Of a stretch of 49,827 bases of DNA, positions 24,374 through 34,783 are shown in pieces; within the stretch, counting starts at the first letter, position 1; the number at the start of each line of letters is the position of its first letter. Under the pieces are notes generated by a model. It made no database searches and was not told the origin of the DNA. It saw nothing but the letters and a program-made list of their open reading frames with translations. The translations under genes were made by a program, and so were the position numbers. This stretch comes from an uncultured Pelagibacteraceae bacterium (GTDB lineage: Bacteria > Pseudomonadota > Alphaproteobacteria > Pelagibacterales > Pelagibacteraceae), in contig CACFPS010000008.1 of NCBI GenBank assembly GCA_902568235.1, positions 1-49,827 of the forward strand, read 5' to 3'.

Positions 24374-24992
24374 AATTGCTATCAGATGTACCTGCGGAAA
24401 CAATAAATTTTGAGGCTTCTTCAAAACTCATATCTAAATAAACAATCTCACTTTTAGGAAACATTAATAAAAAGCCACTTGTTGGATTTGGTGTTGTTGG
24501 AACAAAAACATTTACTAATTCAGTGTTTGTTTTTTTTGAAATTTCACCTTTATTTTCTTTTGTTGCAAAGCCTACAGCCCAAGATCCTTTTCTTGGATAT
24601 TCAACTAATACAACGCTTTTTTTTGAACTGCCAGATTTTGGTGCCAATGTTTCAGTCATTTGACCTATTGCTGAATATATGGTTCTTAAAATTGGAATTT
24701 TTTTTAGTATATCGTTAAAAATTTGGAGAAATTTCTTTCCTATAAAAGATAATGACAAGCCACCTATCAAAGTAATAAAAATAATTGACAACACTATTTC
24801 AAGACCTGGTATTGCAAAAGGCAAATAACTATTTGGATTTATTCCTTGTGGTATTAGTTTTGATGAAATTGATATAAAAAATTTTGTTAAATATAAAGTT
24901 ATTCCAATTGGAACTAAAACAACAATACCTGTTATAAAATAGTTTCTTAATCTAGCAAGGATTGATATTCTTTTTCTTTTAAATGAACTCAT
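24366..24992 (-). CDS. DUF502 membrane protein
   Basis: A 208-residue inner-membrane protein with two N-terminal hydrophobic segments (about 15-35 and 55-80). A soluble domain with the DUF502 features follows: PILRTIYSAIGQMTETL, VVLVEYPRKGSWAVGFAT, VFVPTTPNPTSGFLLMFP and SFEEASKFIVSAG. Function is not established for the family. Neighbouring recG is a usual position in alphaproteobacteria. Confidence 0.9.
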   Translation of the reverse strand: MSSFKRKRISILARLRNYFITGIVVLVPIGITLYLTKFFISISSKLIPQGINPNSYLPFAIPGLEIVLSIIFITLIGGLSLSFIGKKFLQIFNDILKKIPILRTIYSAIGQMTETLAPKSGSSKKSVVLVEYPRKGSWAVGFATKENKGEISKKTNTELVNVFVPTTPNPTSGFLLMFPKSEIVYLDMSFEEASKFIVSAGTSDSNSK

Positions 24993-25040
24993 ATATATAA
25001 TTGTGATTATTTAACAGATGTATTATAAATATAATTAAAA

Positions 25041-25862
25041 GTGAATAGAAGAAATTTCATATATTTATTAGGTTGTGGTTGTTTTTCATTAGGTTTTCAT
25101 TCATGTGCCACAACACCAATTACAGAAAGACGCCAATTAAAGTTAATACCAGAATCAAAATTAAACGCTCAAGCTGCAGCAATTTATGAAAAAATTAAAG
25201 AAAAAGAAAAATTAAGTGATGATAAAGAAAGTTTAAATAAAATTGTTGAAATAGGTTCAAAAATAGAAAATTCTATATCAGAATATTTTGATAAAAATAA
25301 TATGCCTGATCCAACAACAAATTTTCAATGGGAATATATTTTAATTGATAATAAAAAAGTGAGAAATGCATGGTGCATGCCGGGCGGCAAAATTGCTTTT
25401 TATACTGGGATGTTGGATATAACAAAAAACGATGACGGTCTTGCTGCTGTAATGGGTCATGAAATTGCCCACGCTGTAGCAAAACACTCAGTTGAAAGAG
25501 CTAGCAGAGGTGTTTTATTAAACACAGGAACTCAAATTATAGATATAGCTACTGGAGGCAAATTATCTAAAGTAAATCAAGCCACTGGAATGAATACAGT
25601 TGGCTTGTTATCTCAAATAGGAATCATGAACCCATTTAACAGAAAACAAGAAAGCGAAGCTGATTACTTGGGTTTAATTTTCTCTTCACTATCTGGGTAC
25701 GATATAAGAGAAACAGTTAAAATATGGGAAAGAATGAGAGAGTCAAACAAAGGTAAAGAGCCCCCTCAATTCATGAGTACTCATCCGTCATCAACAAATA
25801 GAATAAATAAAATAACTGAATGGATAAACAAAGTTACTTTAGAATATCCACCTTTATCATAG
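25041..25862 (+). CDS. M48-family zinc metalloprotease, probable lipoprotein
   Basis: A 273-residue peptidase with the zinc motif HEIAHAVAKH and the third ligand region RKQESEADYLGLIFS. The N terminus has a twin Arg (NRRNFIYLLGCGCF) and a Cys-containing export signal around GFHSCATTP, so a lipoprotein, possibly Tat-exported, is likely. It resembles the BepA/LoiP/YcaL group that handles outer-membrane protein quality control. The start codon is GTG; no ATG upstream fits. The stop lies 10 bases from the 3' end of the opposing tRNA-Lys. Confidence 0.9.
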   Translation: MNRRNFIYLLGCGCFSLGFHSCATTPITERRQLKLIPESKLNAQAAAIYEKIKEKEKLSDDKESLNKIVEIGSKIENSISEYFDKNNMPDPTTNFQWEYILIDNKKVRNAWCMPGGKIAFYTGMLDITKNDDGLAAVMGHEIAHAVAKHSVERASRGVLLNTGTQIIDIATGGKLSKVNQATGMNTVGLLSQIGIMNPFNRKQESEADYLGLIFSSLSGYDIRETVKIWERMRESNKGKEPPQFMSTHPSSTNRINKITEWINKVTLEYPPLS

Positions 25863-25872
25863 AGATTAGAGA

Positions 25873-25948
<76 letters not shown>

Positions 25949-25995
25949 AACGGCGTTTCTTATATTGATTTTATTTTATTAATCAATGTTAAAAA

Positions 25996-27111
25996 TTAAA
26001 GTATTTTTATATACTTGTCATGAAATTCATTAAATGTTCCATTTCTTATATTTTTTCTTATTTCTCTCATCAGCTCTTGATAAAAATTTAAGTTATTTAA
26101 GGTAAGAATCATTGATGCAAGCATTTCATTTGTATTAAATAAATGGTTTAAATAATTTTTAGAATACTTGTTAAGATTGAATATTGACACATTTTTATCA
26201 AGTGGCTCATTATCCTTTTTGTGTTTGGAATTTCGTATTTGAACTTGACCATTCCATGTAAATGCCAAACCAGTTCTTCCTGATCTAGTAGGTAAGACAC
26301 AATCAAACATATCAATCCCCCTTTTAACAGAACCTAGAATATCTGATGGCTTTCCAACACCCATTAAATATCTAGGTTTGTCTTTTGGTAGTATATTTTT
26401 TAATCCGTCTAAGACTTTAAACATTTCATTTTGTGTTTCGCCTACAGCAAGACCACCAATTGCATAACCATCAAAATCAATATTCATTAAATTAATCAAA
26501 GATTGACTTCTTAGATCATCGAACAATCCTCCTTGAACAATTCCGAAAAGACCTTTGTGTGGATTAAATCCAAAAGCATCTTTAGATCTTTTAGCCCAGT
26601 AAGTAGACAATTCCATTGAAACTTTAATTTCATTATAATTAATATTTTTTCTTGGACACTCATCCATAACCATTACGATGTCAGAGTTTAACCCTTTTTG
26701 AATTCTAATACTTTCTTCAGGACTGAGTATGAAAGTTTCACCATCAATATGAGATTGAAAGATAGCACCCTTTTCTCTATCAATTTTATTTAATTTAGAT
26801 AATGACATTACTTGATAACCTCCGGAATCAGTTAAAATTGGAATTTTGCAATTCATAAATTCGTGAAGCCCACCAATATTTTTAATTCTATCCAAACCAG
26901 GTCTAATCATTAAGTGATAAGTATTTGATAAAATTATCTCACTACCTGTATTGATAACATCATCTATGAAAGCGCCTTTTATTGTAGCTTGAGTTCCAAC
27001 AGGCATAAAGGCTGGAGTTTTTATATTTCCTCTATGTGTTTTTATCTCTCCTATTCTTGCATGATTATCTGTGTGATTAACATTAAAACTAAATTTTTTA
27101 ATGTCATTCAT
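25996..27111 (-). CDS. tgt: tRNA-guanine transglycosylase lacking its zinc site
   Basis: Exchanges guanine-34 for preQ1 in tRNAs with GUN anticodons, an early step of queuosine synthesis. The 371 residues keep the TIM-barrel core: catalytic Asp95 in LTDSGGYQV, nucleophile Asp270 in FDCVLPTRSGR, GIVQGG, and YLMGVGKP. The structural zinc site, normally C-x-C-x2-C plus a later His, is gone: aligned with the Zymomonas enzyme, the three Cys are Val308, Ile310 and Leu313 and the His is Asn339. Flanking residues (YSKNYLNHLF, NEMLASM) still align, so this is substitution rather than a frame error. It is the last protein gene of the gyrA-coaD-ppi-tgt run; queA, often found between ppi and tgt, is not here. 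Confidence 0.95.
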   Translation of the reverse strand: MNDIKKFSFNVNHTDNHARIGEIKTHRGNIKTPAFMPVGTQATIKGAFIDDVINTGSEIILSNTYHLMIRPGLDRIKNIGGLHEFMNCKIPILTDSGGYQVMSLSKLNKIDREKGAIFQSHIDGETFILSPEESIRIQKGLNSDIVMVMDECPRKNINYNEIKVSMELSTYWAKRSKDAFGFNPHKGLFGIVQGGLFDDLRSQSLINLMNIDFDGYAIGGLAVGETQNEMFKVLDGLKNILPKDKPRYLMGVGKPSDILGSVKRGIDMFDCVLPTRSGRTGLAFTWNGQVQIRNSKHKKDNEPLDKNVSIFNLNKYSKNYLNHLFNTNEMLASMILTLNNLNFYQELMREIRKNIRNGTFNEFHDKYIKIL

Positions 27112-27119
27112 TAATTAGA

Positions 27120-27677
27120 TTATTTAGACTTAAAGCTTATAATTTTATCAGGATTTGTGACAGATCCATTGGGTCCATCGCCTTTTTTAATTTTATCTAC
27201 GAATTCCATACCTTCTATTACTCGACCAAATACTGTGTACTGTCTGTCCAAATATGAAGCATTTTCAAAACATATAAAAAATTGACTATTTGCACTATTT
27301 GGATCAGATGATCTTGCCATAGATAATGTTCCTCTTTCATGAGGAATATTATTAAATTCTTGCTTTAAGTCTGGTAGATTTGATCCACCTATGCCTGCTT
27401 TACTTAAATCAAAATTATTTGATGAAGAGTTTCCAAATTGAACGTCTCCAGTTTGAGCCATAAATCCATCTATCACTCTATGAAAAACTACATTATCATA
27501 TTTTCCGCTATTGGCTAATTCGGTTATTCTTTTTACGTGATTTGGTGCTACATCTTTAAACATTTCTATTTTAACATCGCCATCTTTAAGTTTTAAAATC
27601 ATTATATTTTCCTTTGCATTAATGTTATTGGTTAAAAATAAAGTTGAAAAAAAAAACAAACATAAAAATCTAATCAT
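27120..27677 (-). CDS. Cyclophilin-type peptidyl-prolyl isomerase, exported
   Basis: Catalyses proline cis-trans isomerisation. A signal peptide covers about residues 1-21 (ending NNINAKE), indicating a periplasmic form. Cyclophilin signatures are present: FHRVIDGFMAQTGD, GTLSMARSSDPNSANSQFFI, YLDRQYTVFGRVIEGM. It overlaps coaD by 8 bases and lies 8 bases before tgt. Confidence 0.93.
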   Translation of the reverse strand: MIRFLCLFFFSTLFLTNNINAKENIMILKLKDGDVKIEMFKDVAPNHVKRITELANSGKYDNVVFHRVIDGFMAQTGDVQFGNSSSNNFDLSKAGIGGSNLPDLKQEFNNIPHERGTLSMARSSDPNSANSQFFICFENASYLDRQYTVFGRVIEGMEFVDKIKKGDGPNGSVTNPDKIISFKSK

Positions 27678-28164
27678 ATTTTTCCTTAAGTGATTTTATT
27701 GTACTGGTTGTTGTAAATTTTTTAAGATTACCTTTATGTTGAGCTATTTCTTTAACAAATTTAGAAGAAATTATTTGATTTTCTACATCTGACATTAAAA
27801 ATATTGTTTCTATTTTATTATTTAATTTTCTATTCATGCCGGCTAATTGAAATTCATATTCAAAATCTGAAACTGCTCTTAAACCTCTTAATATAATATT
27901 TGAATTATATTTTTTACATAATTCTGTGGTTAGAGAGCTAAATGTTATTACAGTTATTTTATTTCTAGGAAGTTTAAGATCATTAAATAATGCCTTTTTA
28001 ATTATATTAATTCTTTCTTCCATAGAAAATAAAAAATTCTTTTGGTTGCCATTAGAAATACCAACTATAATTTTATCAACAAATTTTAAAGATTTTTTAA
28101 TTACATCAATATGACCGAAAGTAATTGGATCAAACGTACCGGGGTAAATAGCTATATTTTTCAT
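27670..28164 (-). CDS. coaD: Phosphopantetheine adenylyltransferase
   Basis: Transfers AMP from ATP to 4'-phosphopantetheine in coenzyme A synthesis. Seen: YPGTFDPITFGHIDVI (7-22, T/H-x-G-H motif), VGISNGNQKNFLFS, ILRGLRAVSDFEYEFQLAGMNR, and ISSKFVKEIA in place of the usual ISSTxVRE. Length of 164 is normal. It starts at the base of the gyrA stop codon. Confidence 0.95.
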   Translation of the reverse strand: MKNIAIYPGTFDPITFGHIDVIKKSLKFVDKIIVGISNGNQKNFLFSMEERINIIKKALFNDLKLPRNKITVITFSSLTTELCKKYNSNIILRGLRAVSDFEYEFQLAGMNRKLNNKIETIFLMSDVENQIISSKFVKEIAQHKGNLKKFTTTSTIKSLKEKYD

Positions 28165-30737
28165 TAAATTAAATTATCTTCTAGTTTAATTGCAGAAACT
28201 ACTTTTTCGTCGCCTGTAAGTTTGATTATTCTAACACCTTGGGTATTTCTGCCAGCAACTCTTATTTCCTTAACTGCAGTTCTAATTACTCGACCTTTAT
28301 TGGTAGAAATTAATATTTGATCACCTTCATATACAGGAAAGGATGATGAAACATTTCCATTTCTTGCCGAATTAACTATCCCAATTATGCCTTTGCCACC
28401 TCTGTTTGTCACTCTAAAATCATAATGAGATGTTCTTTTTCCATAACCATTTTCTGTAATTGATAAAATAAATTTTTCTTTTGCTTTTAATTCAACTTGA
28501 GTCGCTTTATTTTTTAAATTTTTTTTATTATCATGATTTATTATAGATAATGAAACAATGGAGTCTTTATCTGATAAATTAATTCCTCTAATGCCTTTTG
28601 AAGATCTGCCTTTAAACACCCTTAATTTTCTTGATTCAAATCTAATACATTTTCCTAATTTTGTGCTTAATATTATATCCTGATCATCCTTACATATTTT
28701 AACACCTATAATTTTATCGTTACCGTCTAGTTTCATGGCAATTTTTCCAGAAGAATTGATAGAGGTAAAATCTTCTAAATTATTTTTTCTTATCTTCCCG
28801 TTACTTGTGGCAAAAATAATATGCCTATTTTTTGTATCCATTTCTTCGTCAGGAAAAGGCATTATTGAACTAATTGATTGATGACTCTTTAATGGTAAAA
28901 TATTAAAAAGGGATTTGCCTTTTGATGAAGCTGATCCTTCAGGAATTTTCCAAGCCTTAATTTTGTATGATAATCCTTCTGTAGAGAAAAATAATAAATT
29001 AGTATGTGTATTTACAGATAATGTTTGAACAACAGAGTCTTCACCTCTAGTTTTAATCCCTGATTTGCCTTTTCCACCTCTTTTTTGTTGTTTTACATTA
29101 CTTAAAGCTCCTCTTTTAATATAGCCTTGTAAAGTAATTGTAATAATAACAGATTCTTTTTGGATTGTTTCTTCTATATTGTAATTTAAAACAGCATCGA
29201 TGATTTTAGTTCTTCTAGGATAAGTAAATTTTTCTTTAATTTTTTCTAAATCATTACTTATTACTTTTAATAATTCAGATTTTGAATTTATTATTTTTTT
29301 ATATTTAACTATTAATTCAGCTAATTTTTTTATTTCAATTTCAATTTCATCAATTCCAAGAGCAGTTAATTTTTGTAATTTTAGCTCTAAAATTGACAAA
29401 ACTTGATATTCAGACAAAGAATATGGATTTTTATTATTTTTACCTTCAACAAGTTTAATAAGTTTGGAAGATTTATTAATTCTCCATTTTGTTTTAAGTA
29501 ATGATTTTTTTGCTTCATCTGGGTTTTTTGAAGATCTTATTATTTTAATTACTTTGTCTATATTTTCTACGCTTACAGAAAGTCCAAATAAAATATGAAC
29601 TCTTTCCTCAGCTTTTTTTAAGTCATACTTTGTTTTTTTAATTACTACATCTTCTCTAAATTTAAGAAAATTTTCTAAAAAGTCTTTTAAATTGCAATTT
29701 TTTGGTTTGTTATCTACGATAGCAAGAGTATTAAATCCAAAAGAACTTTCAATGGAAGTATATTTGTAAAGCTGTCTTTTAACTGTTTCAGGTTCTATAT
29801 TTCTTCTTAAATCTATAGCTACTCTAATGCCTTCTCTGTTAGACTCATCTCTAATATCGCTAATTCCCTCAATTTTTTTATCTCTTACCAGTTCTGCTAT
29901 TCTTTCATTAAGGTTTGATTTATTTATTTGATAAGGAATAGATGTTATTACCAGTCTATCTTTTCCATTTTTTAAATTTTCAACATTAATATCTCCTCTA
30001 ATTTTAAATGAACCTCTGCCGGTTTTATAACCTTGTTTAATGATATCTTTTCCAATTATTAAACCTCCTGTAGGAAAATCTGGGCCAGGTATATATTTCA
30101 TCAATTCATTAATTTTAATATCTTTTTTTTTTATAAGAGCTAACGTTGCATCTATTACTTCACCTAAATTATGAGGAGGTATACTTGTGGCCATTCCGAC
30201 AGCAATACCTCCTGCTCCATTTACTAAAAGATTTGGATATTGTGCAGGTAATACAACTGGCTCTTGTTCAGTTTCATCATAATTGCTTTTAAATGAGACT
30301 GTATTTTTTTCTATATCATCAATTAAATATTGAGAAACTTTTGCAAGTCTAGTTTCTGTATATCTCATAGCTGCTGGTGGATCACCATCAATAGATCCAA
30401 AATTACCTTGACCATCTATCAAAGGTAAACTCATAGTAAAATCTTGCACCATTCTTACCAAAGCATCATAAACAGCTTGATCTCCATGTGGATGATACTT
30501 ACCAATTACATCTCCAACTATTCGTGCTGATTTTCTAAATTGCTTTGACCAATCAAAGCCTCCTTTATGCATAGCATAAAGTATTCTTCTATGCACTGGT
30601 TTTAGACCATCTCTCACGTCAGGAAGTGCTCTACTAATTATTACGCTCATAGCATAAGACAGATATGATGAGCTCATCTCATCATACATTGAGATTGATT
30701 TAATATTCAAATCTTTAGAAGCTTCGTTTTTTTGCAT
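28164..30737 (-). CDS. gyrA: DNA gyrase subunit A
   Basis: Breakage-reunion subunit of the type II topoisomerase that supercoils DNA. Catalytic Tyr126 lies in [10 protein letters not shown]. The quinolone-determining region reads [15 protein letters not shown], so the position of E. coli Ser83 is Gln87 while the Asp87 equivalent is Asp91. The GyrA box in the C-terminal propeller is recognisable as [11 protein letters not shown]. Length of 857 is in the normal range. It is transcribed behind ssb (5 bases away) and followed by coaD. Confidence 0.97.
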   Translation of the reverse strand: MQKNEASKDLNIKSISMYDEMSSSYLSYAMSVIISRALPDVRDGLKPVHRRILYAMHKGGFDWSKQFRKSARIVGDVIGKYHPHGDQAVYDALVRMVQDFTMSLPLIDGQGNFGSIDGDPPAAMRYTETRLAKVSQYLIDDIEKNTVSFKSNYDETEQEPVVLPAQYPNLLVNGAGGIAVGMATSIPPHNLGEVIDATLALIKKKDIKINELMKYIPGPDFPTGGLIIGKDIIKQGYKTGRGSFKIRGDINVENLKNGKDRLVITSIPYQINKSNLNERIAELVRDKKIEGISDIRDESNREGIRVAIDLRRNIEPETVKRQLYKYTSIESSFGFNTLAIVDNKPKNCNLKDFLENFLKFREDVVIKKTKYDLKKAEERVHILFGLSVSVENIDKVIKIIRSSKNPDEAKKSLLKTKWRINKSSKLIKLVEGKNNKNPYSLSEYQVLSILELKLQKLTALGIDEIEIEIKKLAELIVKYKKIINSKSELLKVISNDLEKIKEKFTYPRRTKIIDAVLNYNIEETIQKESVIITITLQGYIKRGALSNVKQQKRGGKGKSGIKTRGEDSVVQTLSVNTHTNLLFFSTEGLSYKIKAWKIPEGSASSKGKSLFNILPLKSHQSISSIMPFPDEEMDTKNRHIIFATSNGKIRKNNLEDFTSINSSGKIAMKLDGNDKIIGVKICKDDQDIILSTKLGKCIRFESRKLRVFKGRSSKGIRGINLSDKDSIVSLSIINHDNKKNLKNKATQVELKAKEKFILSITENGYGKRTSHYDFRVTNRGGKGIIGIVNSARNGNVSSSFPVYEGDQILISTNKGRVIRTAVKEIRVAGRNTQGVRIIKLTGDEKVVSAIKLEDNLI

Positions 30738-30742
30738 AAAAA

Positions 30743-31189
30743 CTAAAAAGGAATATCATCATCCAAATCATTTTGGATCTGAGTACTATCATCAAAATTT
30801 TTTTTAGAGTCTTGAGAAGGAATGGAATTTTGACCACCTCCTCCTAGCATAGTTAAAGATGAATTGTATCCTTGAATTAAAATTTCAGTTGAATACTTAT
30901 CTTGGCCAGATTGTTCATCTTTCCATTTTCTTGTTGATAATTGACCTTCAACGTATACTTGTGCTCCTTTTTTTAAGTATTGTTGAACAACATTTACCAA
31001 TCCTTCGTTAAATACAACCACTCTATGCCACTCTGTTTTTTCTTTTTTTTCACCAGTATTCTTATCCTTCCAAGACTGGCTAGTTGCTAAACTTAACCTT
31101 GCAACGCTTTTGCCATTTACCATTTGTTTAACTTCTGGGTCTGCGCCTAATCGACCAATTAAAAGTACTTTATTTAAGCTTCCTGCCAT
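30743..31189 (-). CDS. ssb: Single-stranded DNA-binding protein
   Basis: OB-fold protein coating single strands in replication and repair. The N terminus is typical ([20 protein letters not shown]), followed by [25 protein letters not shown] core and [12 protein letters not shown] polar linker leads to the acidic tail DLDDDIPF, which recruits partner proteins. It is divergent from uvrA with 83 bases between; I do not see a clear LexA site there. Confidence 0.97.
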   Translation of the reverse strand: MAGSLNKVLLIGRLGADPEVKQMVNGKSVARLSLATSQSWKDKNTGEKKEKTEWHRVVVFNEGLVNVVQQYLKKGAQVYVEGQLSTRKWKDEQSGQDKYSTEILIQGYNSSLTMLGGGGQNSIPSQDSKKNFDDSTQIQNDLDDDIPF

Positions 31190-31272
31190 AATATTTATAT
31201 AATTTGATATGTTTATTTATAACACTAATTAAGATTGAATATTAATTTTATTAATCTAAAGCAACAAAAAAT

Positions 31273-34149
31273 ATGCTTAAAAAGATAGTTATTAAGGGTG
31301 CAAAAGAGCACAATTTGAAGAATATTTCGTTAGAAATTCCAAAGGATAAATTTGTTGTTATAACTGGTCTTTCTGGATCAGGAAAATCGTCACTAGCTTT
31401 TGATACAATTTATGCTGAAGGCCAAAGAAGATATGTTGAAAGTTTATCAGCCTACGCAAGGCAATTTTTAGACAAAATGAAAAAACCTAATGTTGATTTA
31501 ATAGAAGGTTTAAGTCCAGCTATATCGATAGAGCAAAAAAATACATCAAAAAATCCAAGATCAACAGTAGCTACTGTGACTGAAATTTATGATTATATGA
31601 GAGTTCTATATGCAAGAGCTGGAATACCCTATTCACCATTTACAGGAAAGCCAATAAGATCGCAAACTATAAGTCAAATAGTAGATAAAATTAAAGATCT
31701 CCCAAAAAAGTCAACTATTTATCTTTACGCTCCTGTAGTTAGAGGACGTAAGGGTGAATATAAAAAAGATATTTTAAACTATAAAAGAAGAGGATTTAGA
31801 AAAATTAAAATTGATAATGAGCTGTATGATATAGAAAAAGTTCCAGACTTAAATAAAAAATTAAAACATGATATATCAATTCTTGTAGATAGAGTTGTTA
31901 TAAATTCATCATTGGGTAATAGACTGGCAGAAAGTGTGGAAACAGCTACCAATCTTGCAAATGGACTTTTGTTTGCTGAATATGAAAATGAAACTCTTCC
32001 TAAAAAATTTAGAAAAACTGAAAAAATAATATTTTCTACAAAGTTTGCTTGTCCAGAGAGTGGTTTTACAATTGAAGAAATAGAACCTAGATTGTTTTCT
32101 TTTAATAGTCCGTATGGTGCTTGTGAAGAATGTGAAGGTATCGGAATTAAATTAAATGTAGATCCAAAATTAGTAATTCCTAATGAACAAAAAAGTATAG
32201 CTGATGGAGCAATTGAACCATGGTCGAAATCAACATCAATGTATTATGCGCAAACACTAGCTTCAATATCTAGACATTTTAATTTTTCATTAAACGATAA
32301 ATGGTCAAAACTTCCTAAAAAAATTAAAGATATAATTCTTTATGGATCCGATGAAGAAGAAATTAAATTTTTTTATGACGATGGTTATGAAAAATATTCA
32401 CATAAAAAAACTTTTGAAGGTGTAATAAATAATCTAGAAAGAAGATATTTAGAGACTGATAGTGATTGGAAGAGAGAAGAAATATCACAATATCAATCTG
32501 ATACAAAATGTGAAAGATGTAATGGTCTTAGATTAAAAGATGAAGCCTTGTGCGTAAAAATTAATGAATTAAATATAAGTGAAGTTACTGAAAAATCCAT
32601 ACTAGATGCAAAAAAATGGTTTAAAAATTTAGAAAATAACCTAGATAAAAAGCAATTAAAAATAGCACAACATATATTAAAAGAAATTAACGAAAGATTA
32701 AATTTTTTATTAAATGTTGGTTTGGATTATTTAACTTTATCAAGAGTATCAGGAACTTTATCAGGTGGAGAATCGCAAAGAATAAGACTTGCTTCACAAA
32801 TAGGTTCAGGATTAACAGGCGTTTTGTACGTTTTAGATGAACCTTCAATTGGTTTGCATCAAAAAGATAATATAAAATTAATTGACGCTCTAAAAAGATT
32901 AAGAAATCTTGGAAATACAGTTATAGTTGTCGAACATGATATTGAAACTATGGAAAATGCTGACCATATTATAGATCTAGGTCCTGAAGCTGGAAATAAA
33001 GGCGGTGAAATAGTTGCTCAAGGTACATTTGAGGAAATTATAAACAATAATGACAGTATTACAGGAAGATATCTATCAAACAAAAGCTTTATATCCATTC
33101 CAAAAAATAGAAGGCTTGCAAAAAATGGTAGATTTTTAGAAATTAACGGAGCATCAGGAAATAATTTAAATAATGTAAATTTAAAAATTCCTATAGGTAG
33201 TTTTACTTGTGTTACAGGAGTTTCAGGTAGTGGAAAATCAACACTTGTTCTCCAAACTTTATATAATGCTCTAAATCTTACTTTAAACAATAATAAATCT
33301 AGAAAAATACCATTACCTTTTAGAGGTTTTAAAGGAATAGAATTAATTGATAAGGTTATTGATATTAATCAATCACCTATAGGCAGAACACCAAGATCTA
33401 ATCCAGCTACATATACGGGTGCTTTTGGTCCTATTAGAGATTGGTTTACAAATTTGCCTGAATCTAAAAGCAGAGGTTATAAACCTGGAAGATTTTCATT
33501 TAATGTGAAAGGTGGTCGCTGCGAAGCTTGTGAAGGAGATGGTGTAATTACTTATGAAATGCATTTTTTACCAGATGTATACATTACATGTGATGAATGC
33601 AAAGGCACAAGATATAATAGAGAAACTTTAGAAATAAAATTCAAAGATAAAAGTATTGCTGATGTATTGAATATGACTGTAGATGAGGGTTGTGAGTATT
33701 TTGAAAATATATCCAATATTAAAACTAAATTACTTACACTTAAAAAAGTTGGATTAGGATATATAAAAATAGGTCAACAAGCCACAACACTTTCGGGTGG
33801 AGAGGCTCAAAGAATTAAATTAGCTAAAGAATTATCAAAAAGATCCACAGGAAGAACTTTGTATATTTTAGACGAACCAACGACAGGTCTTCATCAACAT
33901 GATATAAAAAAGTTATTAGAAATTTTACATACTTTTGTTTCAATTGGTAATACTGTCATTGTAATTGAACACAATCTAGATGTAATTAAAACTGCTGACT
34001 ATATTGTTGATATGGGTCCTGAAGGTGGTATTAAGGGTGGAAACATTATAGCTGAAGGCAAACCTGAGGATGTTACGAAAATTAAAGATAGTTATACTGG
34101 CAAATTTCTTAAAAATTTATTAGATAATAAATATAAAAAAACAGCTTAA
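31273..34149 (+). CDS. uvrA: Excinuclease ABC subunit A
   Basis: Damage-recognition ATPase of nucleotide excision repair. The 958 residues contain two ABC modules: [14 protein letters not shown] with [16 protein letters not shown], and [14 protein letters not shown] with [15 protein letters not shown]. Zinc modules follow [15 protein letters not shown] and [13 protein letters not shown]...CDECKG. In the first finger the usual CPxC reads CPES, which I recall as common in alphaproteobacteria. The neighbour on the other strand is ssb. Confidence 0.97.
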   Translation: MLKKIVIKGAKEHNLKNISLEIPKDKFVVITGLSGSGKSSLAFDTIYAEGQRRYVESLSAYARQFLDKMKKPNVDLIEGLSPAISIEQKNTSKNPRSTVATVTEIYDYMRVLYARAGIPYSPFTGKPIRSQTISQIVDKIKDLPKKSTIYLYAPVVRGRKGEYKKDILNYKRRGFRKIKIDNELYDIEKVPDLNKKLKHDISILVDRVVINSSLGNRLAESVETATNLANGLLFAEYENETLPKKFRKTEKIIFSTKFACPESGFTIEEIEPRLFSFNSPYGACEECEGIGIKLNVDPKLVIPNEQKSIADGAIEPWSKSTSMYYAQTLASISRHFNFSLNDKWSKLPKKIKDIILYGSDEEEIKFFYDDGYEKYSHKKTFEGVINNLERRYLETDSDWKREEISQYQSDTKCERCNGLRLKDEALCVKINELNISEVTEKSILDAKKWFKNLENNLDKKQLKIAQHILKEINERLNFLLNVGLDYLTLSRVSGTLSGGESQRIRLASQIGSGLTGVLYVLDEPSIGLHQKDNIKLIDALKRLRNLGNTVIVVEHDIETMENADHIIDLGPEAGNKGGEIVAQGTFEEIINNNDSITGRYLSNKSFISIPKNRRLAKNGRFLEINGASGNNLNNVNLKIPIGSFTCVTGVSGSGKSTLVLQTLYNALNLTLNNNKSRKIPLPFRGFKGIELIDKVIDINQSPIGRTPRSNPATYTGAFGPIRDWFTNLPESKSRGYKPGRFSFNVKGGRCEACEGDGVITYEMHFLPDVYITCDECKGTRYNRETLEIKFKDKSIADVLNMTVDEGCEYFENISNIKTKLLTLKKVGLGYIKIGQQATTLSGGEAQRIKLAKELSKRSTGRTLYILDEPTTGLHQHDIKKLLEILHTFVSIGNTVIVIEHNLDVIKTADYIVDMGPEGGIKGGNIIAEGKPEDVTKIKDSYTGKFLKNLLDNKYKKTA

Positions 34150-34180
34150 AATTAACAAAAAAATAATATATAAATTTATT

Positions 34181-34783
34181 ATGATATCGATTCTTCAATC
34201 ATTAAGTAAGACTGTTCACCTATCATTAGCTATTTCATTATTATTATTAATTTTTTTGTATGTAGGTAACGGTGGATTTGATTTTGATATTTTATTTTGG
34301 AGTTGGTTGTTCAGATACATCCATGTTGTAATGGGTATTATGTGGATTGGATTATTATGGTATTTTAATTTTGTTCAAATACCTAATATGGCTAAAATTC
34401 CTGATGAACAAAAACCAGCAATAGGAAAAATAATTGCTCCCGCAGCATTGTTTTGGTTTAGATGGGCCGCATTATTGACAATAATATCTGGATTAATCTT
34501 AGGATATTTAAACGGATATATTCACCAGGCAATGACATTAGGAATAGGATCTGGTGGAGGCAAAAATACTGCAATAGGTATTGGAATGTGGTTGGGTTTG
34601 ATTATGGCTTATAATGTATGGTTTGTAATATGGCCTAATCAAAAAAGAGCTTTAGGTATTGTTGAATGTGAACCTGAGGTCAAAGCTAAATCTGCCAAAA
34701 CAGCAATGTTATTCTCTAGAACTAATACACTATTATCTCTACCAATGTTATTAACTATGGTGGCTGCTCAAAATTTATATTAA
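34181..34783 (+). CDS. PuuD-like membrane protein (urate oxidase membrane-domain family)
   Basis: A 200-residue protein with five to six hydrophobic segments. It carries RYIHVVMGIMWIGLLWYFNFVQ, FWFRWAALLTIISGLILG and YNVWFVIWPNQKRALG, the pattern of the membrane part of bacterial PuuD urate hydroxylase. The cytochrome c domain of full PuuD is absent. Urate oxidation is therefore not safe to assume; a haem- or quinone-linked membrane role is possible. It lies 31 bases after uvrA and its stop overlaps the secF stop by 4 bases. Confidence 0.7.
   Translation: MISILQSLSKTVHLSLAISLLLLIFLYVGNGGFDFDILFWSWLFRYIHVVMGIMWIGLLWYFNFVQIPNMAKIPDEQKPAIGKIIAPAALFWFRWAALLTIISGLILGYLNGYIHQAMTLGIGSGGGKNTAIGIGMWLGLIMAYNVWFVIWPNQKRALGIVECEPEVKAKSAKTAMLFSRTNTLLSLPMLLTMVAAQNLY

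Noticed and set aside
31190..31272. Possible LexA operator between ssb and uvrA
   Set aside because: No GAAC/GTTC pair with the spacing of alphaproteobacterial LexA boxes is visible.
34181..34783. Naming the membrane protein puuD with a urate oxidase function
   Set aside because: Only the membrane part is present and the context lacks purine catabolism, so the symbol was withheld.
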